From: an uncultured Paracoccaceae bacterium
GTDB taxonomy: Bacteria > Pseudomonadota > Alphaproteobacteria > Rhodobacterales > Rhodobacteraceae
Length of the DNA stretch: 64,000 bases
Reading direction: 5' to 3'
NCBI GenBank assembly: GCA_947502145.1
Contig: CANMYO010000002.1
Span: 744,001 to 808,000 of the forward strand
The position numbers and the translations under genes were made by a program. Numbering within the stretch: the stretch's first letter is position 1; each line of letters opens with the position of its first letter. Of this stretch, positions 1-12,146 are shown one piece after another. The notes under the pieces were generated by a model that ran no database searches, was not told where the DNA came from, and saw nothing but the letters and a program-made list of their open reading frames with translations.

Positions 1-720
1 CTGGCGGCTGACAAGACTGAATTCAAAGAGGGTGAAACCGCCAGCTACTTTGACGGCTGCCTGCCGATCGAAGTCATGGCAGAACGGGGTCGGGAAACAC
101 TGCGATTTGGCCCGATGAAGCCGGTCGGTCTGACGAACGCCTATGATCCCGAAAACAAGGCCTATGCCGTTGTGCAGCTGCGCCGGGACAATGCCCTTGG
201 AACGCTTTACAATATTGTCGGCTTTCAGACGAAGATGAAGTACGGCGCGCAAAAAGATGTTTTCAAACGTATTCCGGGCCTTGAGAATGCCGAATTTGCA
301 CGTCTTGGCGGCATTCACCGCAACACATTCATCAACTCTCCGACGCTGCTGGATGAGCAGATGCGATTGCGCTCAAAGCCCCATATCCGGTTCGCGGGCC
401 AGATCACAGGGGTTGAGGGCTATGTGGAAAGTGCAGCAATGGGATTGCTTGCCGGCCGGATGGCGGTTGCAGAGCTGCGCGGCACCCCCCTCGCGCCGGT
501 TCCGCATACCACGGCAATGGGCGCGCTTGTGACCCATATCACCGGCGGGGCGGACGCAAAGACGTTCCAGCCGATGAACGTGAATTTTGGGCTGTTTCCG
601 CCGCTTGACGGCATGCGTGGCGGGCGCAAGGGACGCAAGGAACGCTACAAAGGCTATACGGATCGCGCCAAACAGGATTGGCAGGACTGGCTGGACGGTA
701 TGAAAGTAGACGCCGCCTAA
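1..720 (+). CDS. trmFO: TrmFO, folate-dependent tRNA (m5U54) methyltransferase, 5'-truncated
   Basis: The frame is open from the first base, so the start and roughly the N-terminal half lie outside the window; about 239 residues are visible of a family usually near 445. TrmFO uses methylene-THF and FADH2 to make ribothymidine at position 54 of tRNA in the cytosol. Visible family signatures are [12 protein letters not shown] close to the left edge, [14 protein letters not shown] in the middle and the C-terminal FAD-binding stretch [17 protein letters not shown]. The C-terminus is basic ([13 protein letters not shown]), as in other alphaproteobacterial copies. An internal ATG exists at position 76 but it lies inside the conserved GCLPIEVM block and is not a start. 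A methyltransferase gene follows after 21 bases. Confidence 0.95.
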   Translation: MAADKTEFKEGETASYFDGCLPIEVMAERGRETLRFGPMKPVGLTNAYDPENKAYAVVQLRRDNALGTLYNIVGFQTKMKYGAQKDVFKRIPGLENAEFARLGGIHRNTFINSPTLLDEQMRLRSKPHIRFAGQITGVEGYVESAAMGLLAGRMAVAELRGTPLAPVPHTTAMGALVTHITGGADAKTFQPMNVNFGLFPPLDGMRGGRKGRKERYKGYTDRAKQDWQDWLDGMKVDAA

Positions 721-741
721 GTCGCCGCGCTATGCTGGGAC

Positions 742-1353
742 ATGACAGACAAAACCCTGAAAACCGGCCTTTGGACGCCGCGCAGCCCCGAAGAGACGCA
801 AGCGCTATATCGGGATTGGGCGGTGGACTATGACGCTGATGTACTGGATTCAGGCTATGTGACGCCGACCCGGGTTGCTTCTGCGCTGGCAAATGTGATC
901 CCAAAGACAGTCCGGATCATAGACTTTGGCTGCGGCACAGGCCTGTCCGGTCAGGCTCTCTATGACATTGGGTTCAAGGATCTGGACGGAACCGACGTGA
1001 CACAAGAAATGCTGAGTATCGCCAAGGAACGCGGCATCTACAAGAAAACCTGGTTGTCAGACATTGGTGAGATGAGCTTTGGGCGCGGTGCTTATGGGGC
1101 GATTGTTGCCTGCGGTGTTGTCAGTCTGGGCGCGGCCCCCGCCAGCACGCTTGGCCAATTGGTCGCCAAGCTTGAAACCGGGGGTGTTTTGGCGCTCTCT
1201 TTCAACGATCCTACACTGCAGGACGACAGCTATAGCGATGCGCTGGTGGCCGAGATCGCCAACGGAAGGGCCGAGGTGCTGTTTCGCGAACATGGGCCGC
1301 ACCTGCCGGGCAAGGGCATGGGGTCTGATGTCATCGTGTTGCGCCGCCGGTGA
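742..1353 (+). CDS. class I SAM-dependent methyltransferase
   Basis: A 203-residue protein with a complete class I methyltransferase signature: motif I is IIDFGCGTGLSGQAL near residue 60, followed by the acidic DGTDVT motif II and a TGGVLALSFND segment. The substrate cannot be read from the sequence; the nearest family look is the UbiE/TPMT-like small-molecule methyltransferases. It sits 21 bases after trmFO and its stop codon overlaps the GTG start of gluQ (GTGA), so trmFO, this gene and gluQ probably share one transcript. That context suggests but does not prove a link to tRNA or translation. Confidence 0.85.
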   Translation: MTDKTLKTGLWTPRSPEETQALYRDWAVDYDADVLDSGYVTPTRVASALANVIPKTVRIIDFGCGTGLSGQALYDIGFKDLDGTDVTQEMLSIAKERGIYKKTWLSDIGEMSFGRGAYGAIVACGVVSLGAAPASTLGQLVAKLETGGVLALSFNDPTLQDDSYSDALVAEIANGRAEVLFREHGPHLPGKGMGSDVIVLRRR

Positions 1354-2183
1354 TCACCCGCTTTGCGCCGTCGCCGACCGGGCCCTTGCACCTTGGTCAC
1401 GCCTATTCGGCATTGCTGGCATTTGATGCCGCACGCGCTGCCGGTGGCAAATTCCTGTTGCGGATTGAGGATATCGACCAGTCCCGGTCACGTCCGGACT
1501 GGGAAGCCCGGATTTATGATGATCTGCATTGGCTTGGCCTGTCCTGGCCCACCCCGGTGATGCGTCAGTCGGATCGCAGTGGCGTCTACGCCAAGGCCCT
1601 TGATGCGCTTTGGGCAAAGGGATGGCTGTTTCCGTGCACCTGTGGCCGCAAGGACATCATCGCCGCGGTGAGCGCACCGCAAGAAGGCGCGCCGATGGGG
1701 CCGGACGGGGTGATCTATCCCGGCACCTGCCGTGACCGGCCACGCCCGGATCACCGGCCCAACGATGTGCCGCTGCGGCTTAATATGCAACGGGTGGCGC
1801 GTGATCTGAGCTATGTCGAAACCGGGATCGCGCCCCTGCAGGATTGCACCGCGAAGGCGCTGATCAACGCGATTGGCGACGTGGTCCTGGCCCGCCGCGA
1901 TATGGGTACATCCTACCACCTGTCAGTCGTTCTGGATGACGCAGCGCAGGGTGTTACCGAAGTGATCCGCGGGGCCGATCTGGCAGCGGCCACGCCGATT
2001 CATGTTCTGCTGCAAGATCTGCTTGGCTTGCCTCAGCCGCAGTATCACCACCACAAGCTGATCCGTGATGAAACGGGCAAGCGTCTGGCAAAGCGTGATG
2101 ACGCACGCGCCATCGCAAAGTACCGGTCCGAGGGCGCAACGCCCAAAGATATCAGGCGTCTTGTTGGTCTTCCTGCGGATTGA
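1350..2183 (+). CDS. gluQ: glutamyl-Q tRNA(Asp) synthetase GluQRS
   Basis: This 277-residue truncated GluRS paralogue lacks the anticodon-binding domain, as expected for GluQ, which attaches glutamate to the queuosine base at position 34 of tRNA-Asp. The class I signatures are present: TRFAPSPTGPLHLGH at the N-terminus (HIGH-type) and GKRLAKRDD near the C-terminus (KMSKS-type). Zinc ligands are suggested by CTCGRK near residue 96 and the later Cys in YPGTCRDR. The start is GTG, chosen because the conserved ITRFAPSPTG block begins at codon 2 and because it forms a GTGA overlap with the upstream methyltransferase. Its 3' end overlaps the convergent hisI by 32 bases. Confidence 0.93.
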   Translation: MITRFAPSPTGPLHLGHAYSALLAFDAARAAGGKFLLRIEDIDQSRSRPDWEARIYDDLHWLGLSWPTPVMRQSDRSGVYAKALDALWAKGWLFPCTCGRKDIIAAVSAPQEGAPMGPDGVIYPGTCRDRPRPDHRPNDVPLRLNMQRVARDLSYVETGIAPLQDCTAKALINAIGDVVLARRDMGTSYHLSVVLDDAAQGVTEVIRGADLAAATPIHVLLQDLLGLPQPQYHHHKLIRDETGKRLAKRDDARAIAKYRSEGATPKDIRRLVGLPAD

Positions 2184-2520
2184 CAACCTCTTCGCCGTCT
2201 TTCACTTCGGTGAAGAAGCAGGTCCGCCGCCCGGTATGACATGCTGCCCCCACCTGTACGACCTCCATCAGGATGCAGTCCCGGTCGCAGTCAACGCGGA
2301 ATTCGACAAGCGCCTGGGTGTGGCCCGATGTCGCACCCTTGACCCAGAACTCCTGCCGCGACCGCGACCAATAGGTGACCTGCCTCGTCTCAAGCGTGCG
2401 GGTCACAGCCTCGGCGTTCATCCATGCCATCATCAGCACTTCGCCCGAGTTGGCGTCCTGCGCGATGGCCGGGATCAAGCCGTTTGCATCAAACTTCAGT
2501 GTGGCGGGATCGAACGGCAT
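2152..2520 (-). CDS. hisI: phosphoribosyl-AMP cyclohydrolase HisI
   Basis: A 122-residue single-domain HisI catalysing the third step of histidine biosynthesis, opening the adenine ring of PR-AMP. Signatures are TYWSRSRQEFWVKGATSGH in the middle, the metal-binding DCDRDC motif and the C-terminal ACHTGRRTCFF with the paired zinc cysteines. It is not fused to HisE. The ATG before PFDPATLKF was chosen because upstream codons look non-coding and family members begin here. The C-terminal codons overlap the end of gluQ on the other strand, so transcription of the two genes converges. It is divergent from the NifU-like gene, with 66 bases between the starts. Confidence 0.93.
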   Translation of the reverse strand: MPFDPATLKFDANGLIPAIAQDANSGEVLMMAWMNAEAVTRTLETRQVTYWSRSRQEFWVKGATSGHTQALVEFRVDCDRDCILMEVVQVGAACHTGRRTCFFTEVKDGEEVVNPQEDQQDA

Positions 2521-2586
2521 GGGCGGCCCTTTGCATCTGGTGGTGTTGGCCCTATCTAGGGGGCTGACAGCAAAAGGGCAAACCAC

Positions 2587-3033
2587 ATGCCGGACAACGC
2601 AGACCTGATGAAGCTTTATTCGCAGCGAATCCTCGCGCTGGCTGCGGACATGCCCCATGCGACCCGGTTGCCCGCCCCGAATGCAACCGCCAAGCGACGC
2701 TCGCCGCTGTGTGGGTCAACCGTGACGGTCGACCTGTCAGTTGAAGGCGATATCGTGACCGGCTTTGGTCAGGACGTAAAAGCCTGCGCCCTGGGTCAGG
2801 CTGCCGCTGCTGTCGTGGGGGCGCAGATTATCGGACTGGATCGCGCAACGATCGCAAAGGGCCGCGACCAGCTAAAGGCGATGCTGACGTCCAATGGCCC
2901 GGTACCGGATGCCCCCTTTGACGGGCTCGAAGTGCTGCAACCGGCAAGGGACTACAAAAACCGGCACGATTCAATCATGCTGGCCCTGCAGGCAACGCTT
3001 GACGCCTTCGAACAGGTCAAAGTGACAAACTGA
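2587..3033 (+). CDS. iron-sulfur cluster assembly scaffold protein (NifU/IscU-like)
   Basis: A 148-residue protein of the IscU/NifU N-terminal scaffold family, which builds Fe-S clusters transiently. Two family cysteines are clear, in RRSPLCGSTVTVDL and in KACALGQAAAAVVGAQIIG. The third ligand position, normally a Cys in a block like RHxCxLLP near the C-terminus, reads NRHDSIMLALQA here, so one canonical cluster ligand is absent. I believe a similar variant occurs in related alphaproteobacteria, which would make this a lineage-specific form and not damage. There is no suf or isc gene next to it. It is transcribed divergently from hisI. Confidence 0.85.
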   Translation: MPDNADLMKLYSQRILALAADMPHATRLPAPNATAKRRSPLCGSTVTVDLSVEGDIVTGFGQDVKACALGQAAAAVVGAQIIGLDRATIAKGRDQLKAMLTSNGPVPDAPFDGLEVLQPARDYKNRHDSIMLALQATLDAFEQVKVTN

Positions 3034-3046
3034 CGCCCCATTTCGC

Positions 3047-3087
3047 AAAGAAAAAACCGCCGCACATCCGGGACGGGATGGCGGCGG
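3047..3087 (-). terminator. rho-independent terminator of the 40-aa gene
   Basis: Read on the minus strand, a two-part stem (CCGCC/GGCGG outside, CATCC/GGATG inside) is followed directly by TTTTTTCTTT. On the plus strand the same hairpin has no T-run, so it serves the minus-strand small gene upstream of it and not the NifU-like gene. Confidence 0.75.
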
Positions 3088-3222
3088 CAGGAAGTGCATC
3101 CAGGGGTTTTCAGGCGATCTGTGCGGGCAGGCAAACCCGGTTCAGATATCGGACAGGCAGGTCTTAGGGTTATTGCGATGTGGGACAGTGCAACAACGCG
3201 CCCGAAACTGGATGCGAGGCAA

Positions 3223-3345
3223 TCAGATCATCCCAGGCAAGGACAATCCGACAAACAGCATCACAACCAAAGCAACAGCCCCCAAAGCGTCGGCGATCAG
3301 CGTCTCGTGCGCGTTTGCAACGATCTGTTTGATATCCTTGGCCAT
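3223..3345 (-). CDS. 40-residue single-pass membrane peptide under an SOS-type box
   Basis: The ORF encodes MAKDIKQIVANAHETLIADA followed by a hydrophobic run, LGAVALVVMLFVGLSL, and a short PGMI tail: one predicted transmembrane helix after an amphipathic, charged N-terminus. It has a good ribosome binding site (AGGAGA, seven bases before ATG), its own terminator downstream and a GTTC-N7-GTTC LexA-type box 66 bases upstream, so it looks like a real monocistronic gene. I do not recognise a named family. Size, membrane helix and damage-type control recall SOS-induced membrane peptides such as Caulobacter SidA (division inhibitor) or E. coli TisB (membrane depolariser); this is an analogy, not a homology claim. 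It lies just downstream of recG, same strand. Confidence 0.72.
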   Translation of the reverse strand: MAKDIKQIVANAHETLIADALGAVALVVMLFVGLSLPGMI

Positions 3346-3410
3346 TGTGGTGTCTCCTGCTTCGTTCGTTTTGTTGCCCCTTTGTTCTCATATGGTTAAC
3401 CATGTGTAAA

Positions 3411-3425
3411 GAACTTTTTGAGAAC
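3411..3425 (-). promoter_or_regulatory. LexA-type SOS box, GTTC-N7-GTTC
   Basis: The minus strand reads GTTCTCAAAAAGTTC, a perfect match to the alphaproteobacterial LexA operator GTTC-N7-GTTC. A third GTTC half-site follows at 3432-3435 with a 6-base spacer. The cluster is in the 108-base gap between recG and the 40-aa gene, just where the promoter of the small gene must lie. A 12-base palindrome, ATGGTTAACCAT, sits between box and start. Confidence 0.7.
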
Positions 3426-3453
3426 ATTTGTGAACAAAATGACACGAGCGCTG

Positions 3454-7822
<4,369 letters not shown>

Positions 7823-7850
7823 AATTCAATGATCTAGGTTTAGTTGACGG

Positions 7851-8564
7851 TCAGGCACCCACGGCGATCTGCGCCGTATCCTCGACGGGTTCCGGATCAC
7901 GCAGCACATAACCACGCCCCCAGACCGTTTCGATGAAATTCTCGCCACCTGTCGCCTCGCTCAGTTTCTTGCGCAACTTGCAGATGAATACATCAATGAT
8001 CTTGAGCTCTGGCTCGTCCATGCCGCCATAAAGATGGTTGAGGAACATTTCTTTCGTCAGGGTTGTGCCCTTGCGCAGGCTCAGCAGCTCAAGCATCTGG
8101 TATTCCTTGCCGGTCAGATGCACCGTCTGTCCGCCCACTTCAACGGTTTTGGCGTCAAGGTTCACCGCGACAGAACCTGTCTTGATAATGGATTGCGCAT
8201 GTCCCTTGGACCGGCGGATAATTGCGTGAATGCGGGCCACGAGTTCTTCACGATGGAATGGTTTTGTCAGATAATCGTCCGCCCCAAAGCCAAAGCCCTT
8301 CAACTTGCTTTCGGTATCATCGGCACCGGAAAGAATCAGGATTGGGGTGTCAATACGGGCCAGACGCAGTTGCCGCAGCACTTCGTGACCGGTCATATCG
8401 GGAAGGTTGAGGTCCAGCAGGATCAGGTCATAGTCGTAGAGCTTGGCCAGATCGATCCCTTCTTCTCCCATGTCTGTCGAATAGACATTCAGGTTTGCGT
8501 GGCTCAGCATCAATTCAATGCTTTTCGAGGTCGTTGGGTCGTCTTCCACAAGCAATACGCGCAT
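7851..8564 (-). CDS. ctrA: cell-cycle response regulator CtrA
   Basis: CtrA is the OmpR-type master regulator of the alphaproteobacterial cell cycle; in Rhodobacteraceae it mainly governs motility and gene-transfer-agent genes. The 237-residue protein has a receiver domain (MRVLLVEDD, phospho-acceptor Asp in LLDLNLPDM near residue 51, [10 protein letters not shown] with the conserved Lys) and a winged helix ([23 protein letters not shown]-type recognition region, GRGYVLRDP). The start before RVLLVEDD follows the family and has an upstream GGAGAG. The upstream gap holds a TTAA-N7-TTAC element consistent with autoregulation, and sciP, an inhibitor of CtrA, lies directly upstream on the same strand. 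Confidence 0.95.
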   Translation of the reverse strand: MRVLLVEDDPTTSKSIELMLSHANLNVYSTDMGEEGIDLAKLYDYDLILLDLNLPDMTGHEVLRQLRLARIDTPILILSGADDTESKLKGFGFGADDYLTKPFHREELVARIHAIIRRSKGHAQSIIKTGSVAVNLDAKTVEVGGQTVHLTGKEYQMLELLSLRKGTTLTKEMFLNHLYGGMDEPELKIIDVFICKLRKKLSEATGGENFIETVWGRGYVLRDPEPVEDTAQIAVGA

Positions 8565-8613
8565 CAGAGTTCTCTCCGCTTGAATTCGTTGAGCCAACCT
8601 AGACGCCCAATGG

Positions 8614-8628
8614 TTAACCACCCGTTAC
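8614..8628 (-). promoter_or_regulatory. putative CtrA box (TTAA-N7-TTAC) upstream of ctrA
   Basis: The plus strand reads TTAACCACCCGTTAC, seven of eight conserved bases of the CtrA motif TTAA-N7-TTAA. It is 50 bases upstream of the ctrA start codon, in the sciP-ctrA gap, which suits direct autoregulation. A weaker version, TTAATGACTGGTATA, occurs upstream of sciP at 8984-8998. Confidence 0.5.
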
Positions 8629-8656
8629 CGGTTCTTCAATTTTATGCCATTTCTAC

Positions 8657-8935
8657 CTATAGTTGTCTATACCGCTGAATTGCGGTGGTTTTCAGCGCAT
8701 CCCTGCCGTGCGTTCGGATCGCGGTTTCCCATTCGGTGAACTCATCATCTGACAGTGCATAGGTCTCAAGCGCGGCCTCTCGGGTCAGGAGCCCGTGGAA
8801 TACCGCCTGCACCACCGCTTCTTTGCGCGAAGCGACCCATCGTCGGGTGCGCGGCGAGGGCAAATCAGCCCGGGTCAATATATTGCCATCCGGAAGCGTC
8901 ACCGACCGCGGCCCGTCCACTTTGCGAAGATACAT
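8657..8935 (-). CDS. sciP: CtrA inhibitor SciP (DUF1153 family)
   Basis: This 92-residue protein carries the SciP hallmarks: a short N-terminus ending in TRADLPSP, the strongly conserved TRRWVASRKEAVV segment and a helix-turn-helix (LLTREAALETYALSDDEFTEWETAI). In Caulobacter SciP binds CtrA and blocks recruitment of RNA polymerase in G1-like cells. Length matches the family (about 90). It precedes ctrA by about 90 bases on the same strand, so inhibitor and target could be co-expressed, and it is divergent from mnmA. Confidence 0.93.
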   Translation of the reverse strand: MYLRKVDGPRSVTLPDGNILTRADLPSPRTRRWVASRKEAVVQAVFHGLLTREAALETYALSDDEFTEWETAIRTHGRDALKTTAIQRYRQL

Positions 8936-9065
8936 CTGTCGCGCCTTTCAAAATCATCTTTCGGCCTTGATGACTGAAATCGCTTAATGACTGGTATAAG
9001 GGCCGGGTTGGATATAGATCGCATTTTCCTATATTTGATTTGTATCTGCAAACTCTGGTCGCGAA

Positions 9066-10205
9066 ATGCCGCTTGATCCCGCTCTGAATTCACTTGGTTT
9101 TGCCAAAAGCCCCGCCGAAACGCGGGTAGTCGTTGCCATGTCTGGCGGCGTTGACAGCTCTGTTGTGGCAGCACAACTTGCCGAAGAAGGCTATGACGTC
9201 GTGGGGGTCACGTTGCAGCTGTATGATCACGGTGCGGCCCTTGCAAAAAAGGGCGCATGCTGCGCAGGTCGCGACATCCACGATGCCCGCCGGGTCGCCG
9301 AGGAAATGGGCTTTCCCCATTACGTGCTGGATTACGAAAATACATTTCGCGAGGCGGTGATCGACGAATTTGCCGACAGCTATCTGGCCGGTGCCACCCC
9401 CGTCCCCTGCATCCGCTGCAATGAGCGGGTCAAGTTCAAGGACCTGCTGGAAACAGCCAAGGATCTGGACGCGGACTGCATGGCCACAGGTCATTACATC
9501 CAACGCAAGATGGGTCTGAACGGCGCAGAGCTGCATTCGGCGGCCGATGCGAATCGCGATCAAAGCTATTTCCTGTTCTCGACCACGGCGCAGCAGCTTG
9601 ATTACTTGCGCTTCCCGCTGGGACATCTGCCGTCAAAGGACGCCACCCGCGCCCTGGCCGCAAAATACGGGCTGAGTGTGGCGGACAAACCGGACAGCCA
9701 GGACATCTGCTTTGTGCCCAATGGCAACTACGCTGCGGTCATTGAGAAATTGCGCCCCGGTGCCGCAGAACCAGGCGATATTGTCGACACGGACGGGCGG
9801 GTTCTGGCGCAGCACAATGGCGTCATTCACTACACCATCGGGCAACGCCGGGGCCTTGGCATCGGCGGGCTCAGCGATCCCCTCTACGTCGTGAAACTGG
9901 ACGTCGACAATAAACAGGTGATCGTCGGGCCAAAAACCATGCTGGCAACGCGGCGCGTGCCGCTGCGCGAAATCAACTGGATCGGCGACGGCGACTTCTT
10001 CGACGGAGGAGAGCGTGAGATCTCCGTCAAGGTCCGGTCAACCCGCCCCCCCACGGATGCGATACTGCGGCCGATCTCAGCGACCGAGGCGGAAGTGGAA
10101 TTGCTGGTCGCAGAGGAAGGTGTCTCTCCCGGTCAGGCCTGCGTGTTTTATGACCCTGACAGCCCTCGCGTTCTGGGTGGCGGCTGGATTTGGCGTGGTC
10201 GTTGA
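9066..10205 (+). CDS. mnmA: tRNA 2-thiouridylase MnmA
   Basis: MnmA adds sulfur to U34 of tRNA-Lys, -Glu and -Gln. The 379-residue protein has the PP-loop [11 protein letters not shown] near residue 27, the catalytic cysteine in [15 protein letters not shown], and the second cysteine in [10 protein letters not shown], followed by the C-terminal beta-barrel ([23 protein letters not shown]). An ATP-binding Asn/Asp-rich NRDQSYFLF segment is also intact. It begins about 130 bases from the divergent sciP; the intervening sequence is AT-rich and probably holds both promoters. Confidence 0.96.
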   Translation: MPLDPALNSLGFAKSPAETRVVVAMSGGVDSSVVAAQLAEEGYDVVGVTLQLYDHGAALAKKGACCAGRDIHDARRVAEEMGFPHYVLDYENTFREAVIDEFADSYLAGATPVPCIRCNERVKFKDLLETAKDLDADCMATGHYIQRKMGLNGAELHSAADANRDQSYFLFSTTAQQLDYLRFPLGHLPSKDATRALAAKYGLSVADKPDSQDICFVPNGNYAAVIEKLRPGAAEPGDIVDTDGRVLAQHNGVIHYTIGQRRGLGIGGLSDPLYVVKLDVDNKQVIVGPKTMLATRRVPLREINWIGDGDFFDGGEREISVKVRSTRPPTDAILRPISATEAEVELLVAEEGVSPGQACVFYDPDSPRVLGGGWIWRGR

Positions 10206-10252
10206 CCCATTGACGCAGGTCAAAGACGATCGGCGCGGTTAACGTCAAAATG

Positions 10253-10269
10253 CCTCCGAAAGACGGAGG
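10253..10269 (+). promoter_or_regulatory. hairpin enclosing the ppk2 ribosome binding site
   Basis: The perfect hairpin CCTCCG-AAAGA-CGGAGG contains the complete GGAGG Shine-Dalgarno of the first ppk2 gene, five bases before its ATG. Occlusion of the site could make translation sensitive to temperature or to a factor that melts the stem. No T-run follows, so it is not a terminator for mnmA. Confidence 0.55.
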
Positions 10270-10274
10270 ATCGC

Positions 10275-11162
10275 ATGCCAACAGCCAAACCCGCGACACA
10301 AGCCACCACAAACGACCGCGGCGCTGCCATCACCGGTTTTGAACAGGGCGAATACCCCTACCAAAACCGCCTTAGCCGAAAGGAATATGAGGCCGAAAAG
10401 GCCGCGCTGCAGGTTGAACTTCTGAAAGTGCAGCATTGGGTGCAGGACAGTAATCAGAAGTTCGTCATGCTGTTTGAAGGCCGTGACGCGGCTGGCAAGG
10501 GTGGTACGATCAAGCGGTTTACCGAACACCTCAACCCTCGGACGGCCCGCGTGGTGGCGCTGAACAAACCGACGGATGAAGAGCGCGGCCAATGGTTTTT
10601 CCAGCGCTACATCAAGCATCTTCCAACCGCGGGTGAAATCGTGCTGTATGACCGGTCTTGGTATAATCGCGCAGGCGTTGAGCGGGTGATGAATTTCTGC
10701 AAACCAAATGAGTACCTCGAATTCATGCGCCAGACGCCCGAGTTTGAACGCATGTTGGTGCGCAGCGGCATCCGCCTGTTCAAATACTGGTTCTCGGTCA
10801 CGCGCGACGAACAACGCCTGCGGTTCAATTCGCGCGAAACCGATCCGCTGAAAATGTGGAAACTCTCACCGATTGATCGCGCCAGCCTGGACAAATGGGA
10901 CGATTACACAGAAGCCAAAGAGGCGATGTTCTTTTACACCAACACCGCTGATGCCCCCTGGACGGTGATCCGCTCAAACGACAAGAAGCGCGCGCGCCTC
11001 AACTGCATGAAACACTTTCTGTCGCAGCTTGATTATCCTGACAAGGATATCGCGGTTGCCCAAGCCCCCGATCCCAAGATCGTCCTGCAGGCCGACAGCG
11101 TGATCCAAAAGGCAGATCATATCCTTGCCGCCTCTTTGCACCCTGAGACTCGCAAGTCGTAA
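10275..11162 (+). CDS. ppk2: polyphosphate kinase 2, class I (first copy)
   Basis: PPK2 transfers phosphate between polyphosphate and nucleotides, mostly making nucleoside triphosphates from diphosphates. The 295-residue one-domain protein contains Walker A in FEGRDAAGKGGTIKRF near residue 72, the lid region (NKPTDEERGQWFFQRYI) and Walker B in LYDRSWYNRAGVE. The length and single domain fit class I. A second paralogue lies 2.9 kb downstream; the two share the motifs but differ in the Walker B context (VLYDRSWYNRA here, VFFDRSWYNRG there). The Shine-Dalgarno is buried in a hairpin. Confidence 0.94.
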   Translation: MPTAKPATQATTNDRGAAITGFEQGEYPYQNRLSRKEYEAEKAALQVELLKVQHWVQDSNQKFVMLFEGRDAAGKGGTIKRFTEHLNPRTARVVALNKPTDEERGQWFFQRYIKHLPTAGEIVLYDRSWYNRAGVERVMNFCKPNEYLEFMRQTPEFERMLVRSGIRLFKYWFSVTRDEQRLRFNSRETDPLKMWKLSPIDRASLDKWDDYTEAKEAMFFYTNTADAPWTVIRSNDKKRARLNCMKHFLSQLDYPDKDIAVAQAPDPKIVLQADSVIQKADHILAASLHPETRKS

Positions 11163-11192
11163 AGATCACAAAAGACCAAGAAATTCAGTGCC

Positions 11193-11223
11193 GGGGCAAA
11201 TTTCCGCTAGAACAACTTGCCCC
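11193..11223 (+). repeat. inverted repeat after ppk2
   Basis: GGGGCAA pairs perfectly with TTGCCCC across an 17-base loop, in the 80-base gap between ppk2 and the P-loop gene. There is no T-tract, so it may be an mRNA-end stabiliser or a weak terminator. Confidence 0.4.
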
Positions 11224-11242
11224 CGCACCCTAGGCAGGGCGC

Positions 11243-12106
11243 ATGATTTACGCTTCTGCCTCTGATTGGTTGAATGCCCCGCAAAAGCGTGTCCTGCTGT
11301 TTGCGATGTCGGGGCTTGGCAAGACCTACCTGTCCAACATGCTGCGCGCGCAGGGGGATTGGTTCCACTACTCCATCGACTACCGGATTGGCACCCGCTA
11401 CATGGGCGAGCTGATCGCCGACAATGCCAAGCGCGAAGCGATGAAGGTGCCGTTCCTGCGGGATCTCTTACGGTCGGATTCGATCTATATCGGCTCGAAC
11501 ATCTCGTTTAACGATCTGCGCCCGATGTCGTCCTACCTTGGCAAGCCCGGAGATGAATCAAAGGGGGGGCTGCCCTGGGATGAATACACCCGCCGTCAGG
11601 ACCTGTTTCAGCGCGCCGAAGTCGCAGCCCTGCGCGACACCAAGCACTTCATCGAACGGTCCACGGCGCTCTATCAATATCCCAACTTCGTTTGCGATAC
11701 CGGCGGGTCGATCTGTGAATGGGTCGATGCCAATGATCCGAACGATCCGATCCTGACCGACCTGTCGGCCCATACGTTGATGGTCTGGATCGAAGGCACT
11801 GAGGCACATACCGCCGAACTGATCCGCCGGTTCGACAAGGAACCAAAGCCAATGTCCTACGACCCGGCCTTCCTGCTGGCGACATGGCAGAATTATCTGA
11901 CCGAATTTGACGTCGCGCCTGACAAGGTTGACCCTGATGATTTCATCCGCTGGGCCTTTGCCAAGGCACTGGCGCACCGCCAGCCGCGCTATCGGGCGAT
12001 GGCTGACAATTGGGGTCTGACGATCCCGCAACACGTCGTTCAAGGCGTCAAAGATACGGAGGGCTTTGTTGGCATGATCGCTGACGCCCTTGAGATGCGC
12101 AGCTAG
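11243..12106 (+). CDS. P-loop ATPase-like protein of unknown function
   Basis: A 287-residue cytoplasmic protein without signal peptide. Near residue 22 it has [12 protein letters not shown], a P-loop whose first glycine is replaced by Ala (AxxGxGKT), so nucleotide binding is likely though unproven. Later blocks include [25 protein letters not shown] and a [11 protein letters not shown] strand with the hydrophobic-acid look of Walker B. I recall similar conserved hypothetical ATPases in Rhodobacteraceae but no named function. Its position between a polyphosphate kinase and metA gives no clear role. Intact, with normal codon use. Confidence 0.75.
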   Translation: MIYASASDWLNAPQKRVLLFAMSGLGKTYLSNMLRAQGDWFHYSIDYRIGTRYMGELIADNAKREAMKVPFLRDLLRSDSIYIGSNISFNDLRPMSSYLGKPGDESKGGLPWDEYTRRQDLFQRAEVAALRDTKHFIERSTALYQYPNFVCDTGGSICEWVDANDPNDPILTDLSAHTLMVWIEGTEAHTAELIRRFDKEPKPMSYDPAFLLATWQNYLTEFDVAPDKVDPDDFIRWAFAKALAHRQPRYRAMADNWGLTIPQHVVQGVKDTEGFVGMIADALEMRS

Positions 12107-12146
12107 GCCGCCTATCTCTTTTCCCTTATCTGACTGGACCGATCCC

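Noticed and set aside
12107-12146. possible SAM-II riboswitch before metA
   Set aside because: Only 40 bases of leader follow the previous stop and the pseudoknot elements are absent.
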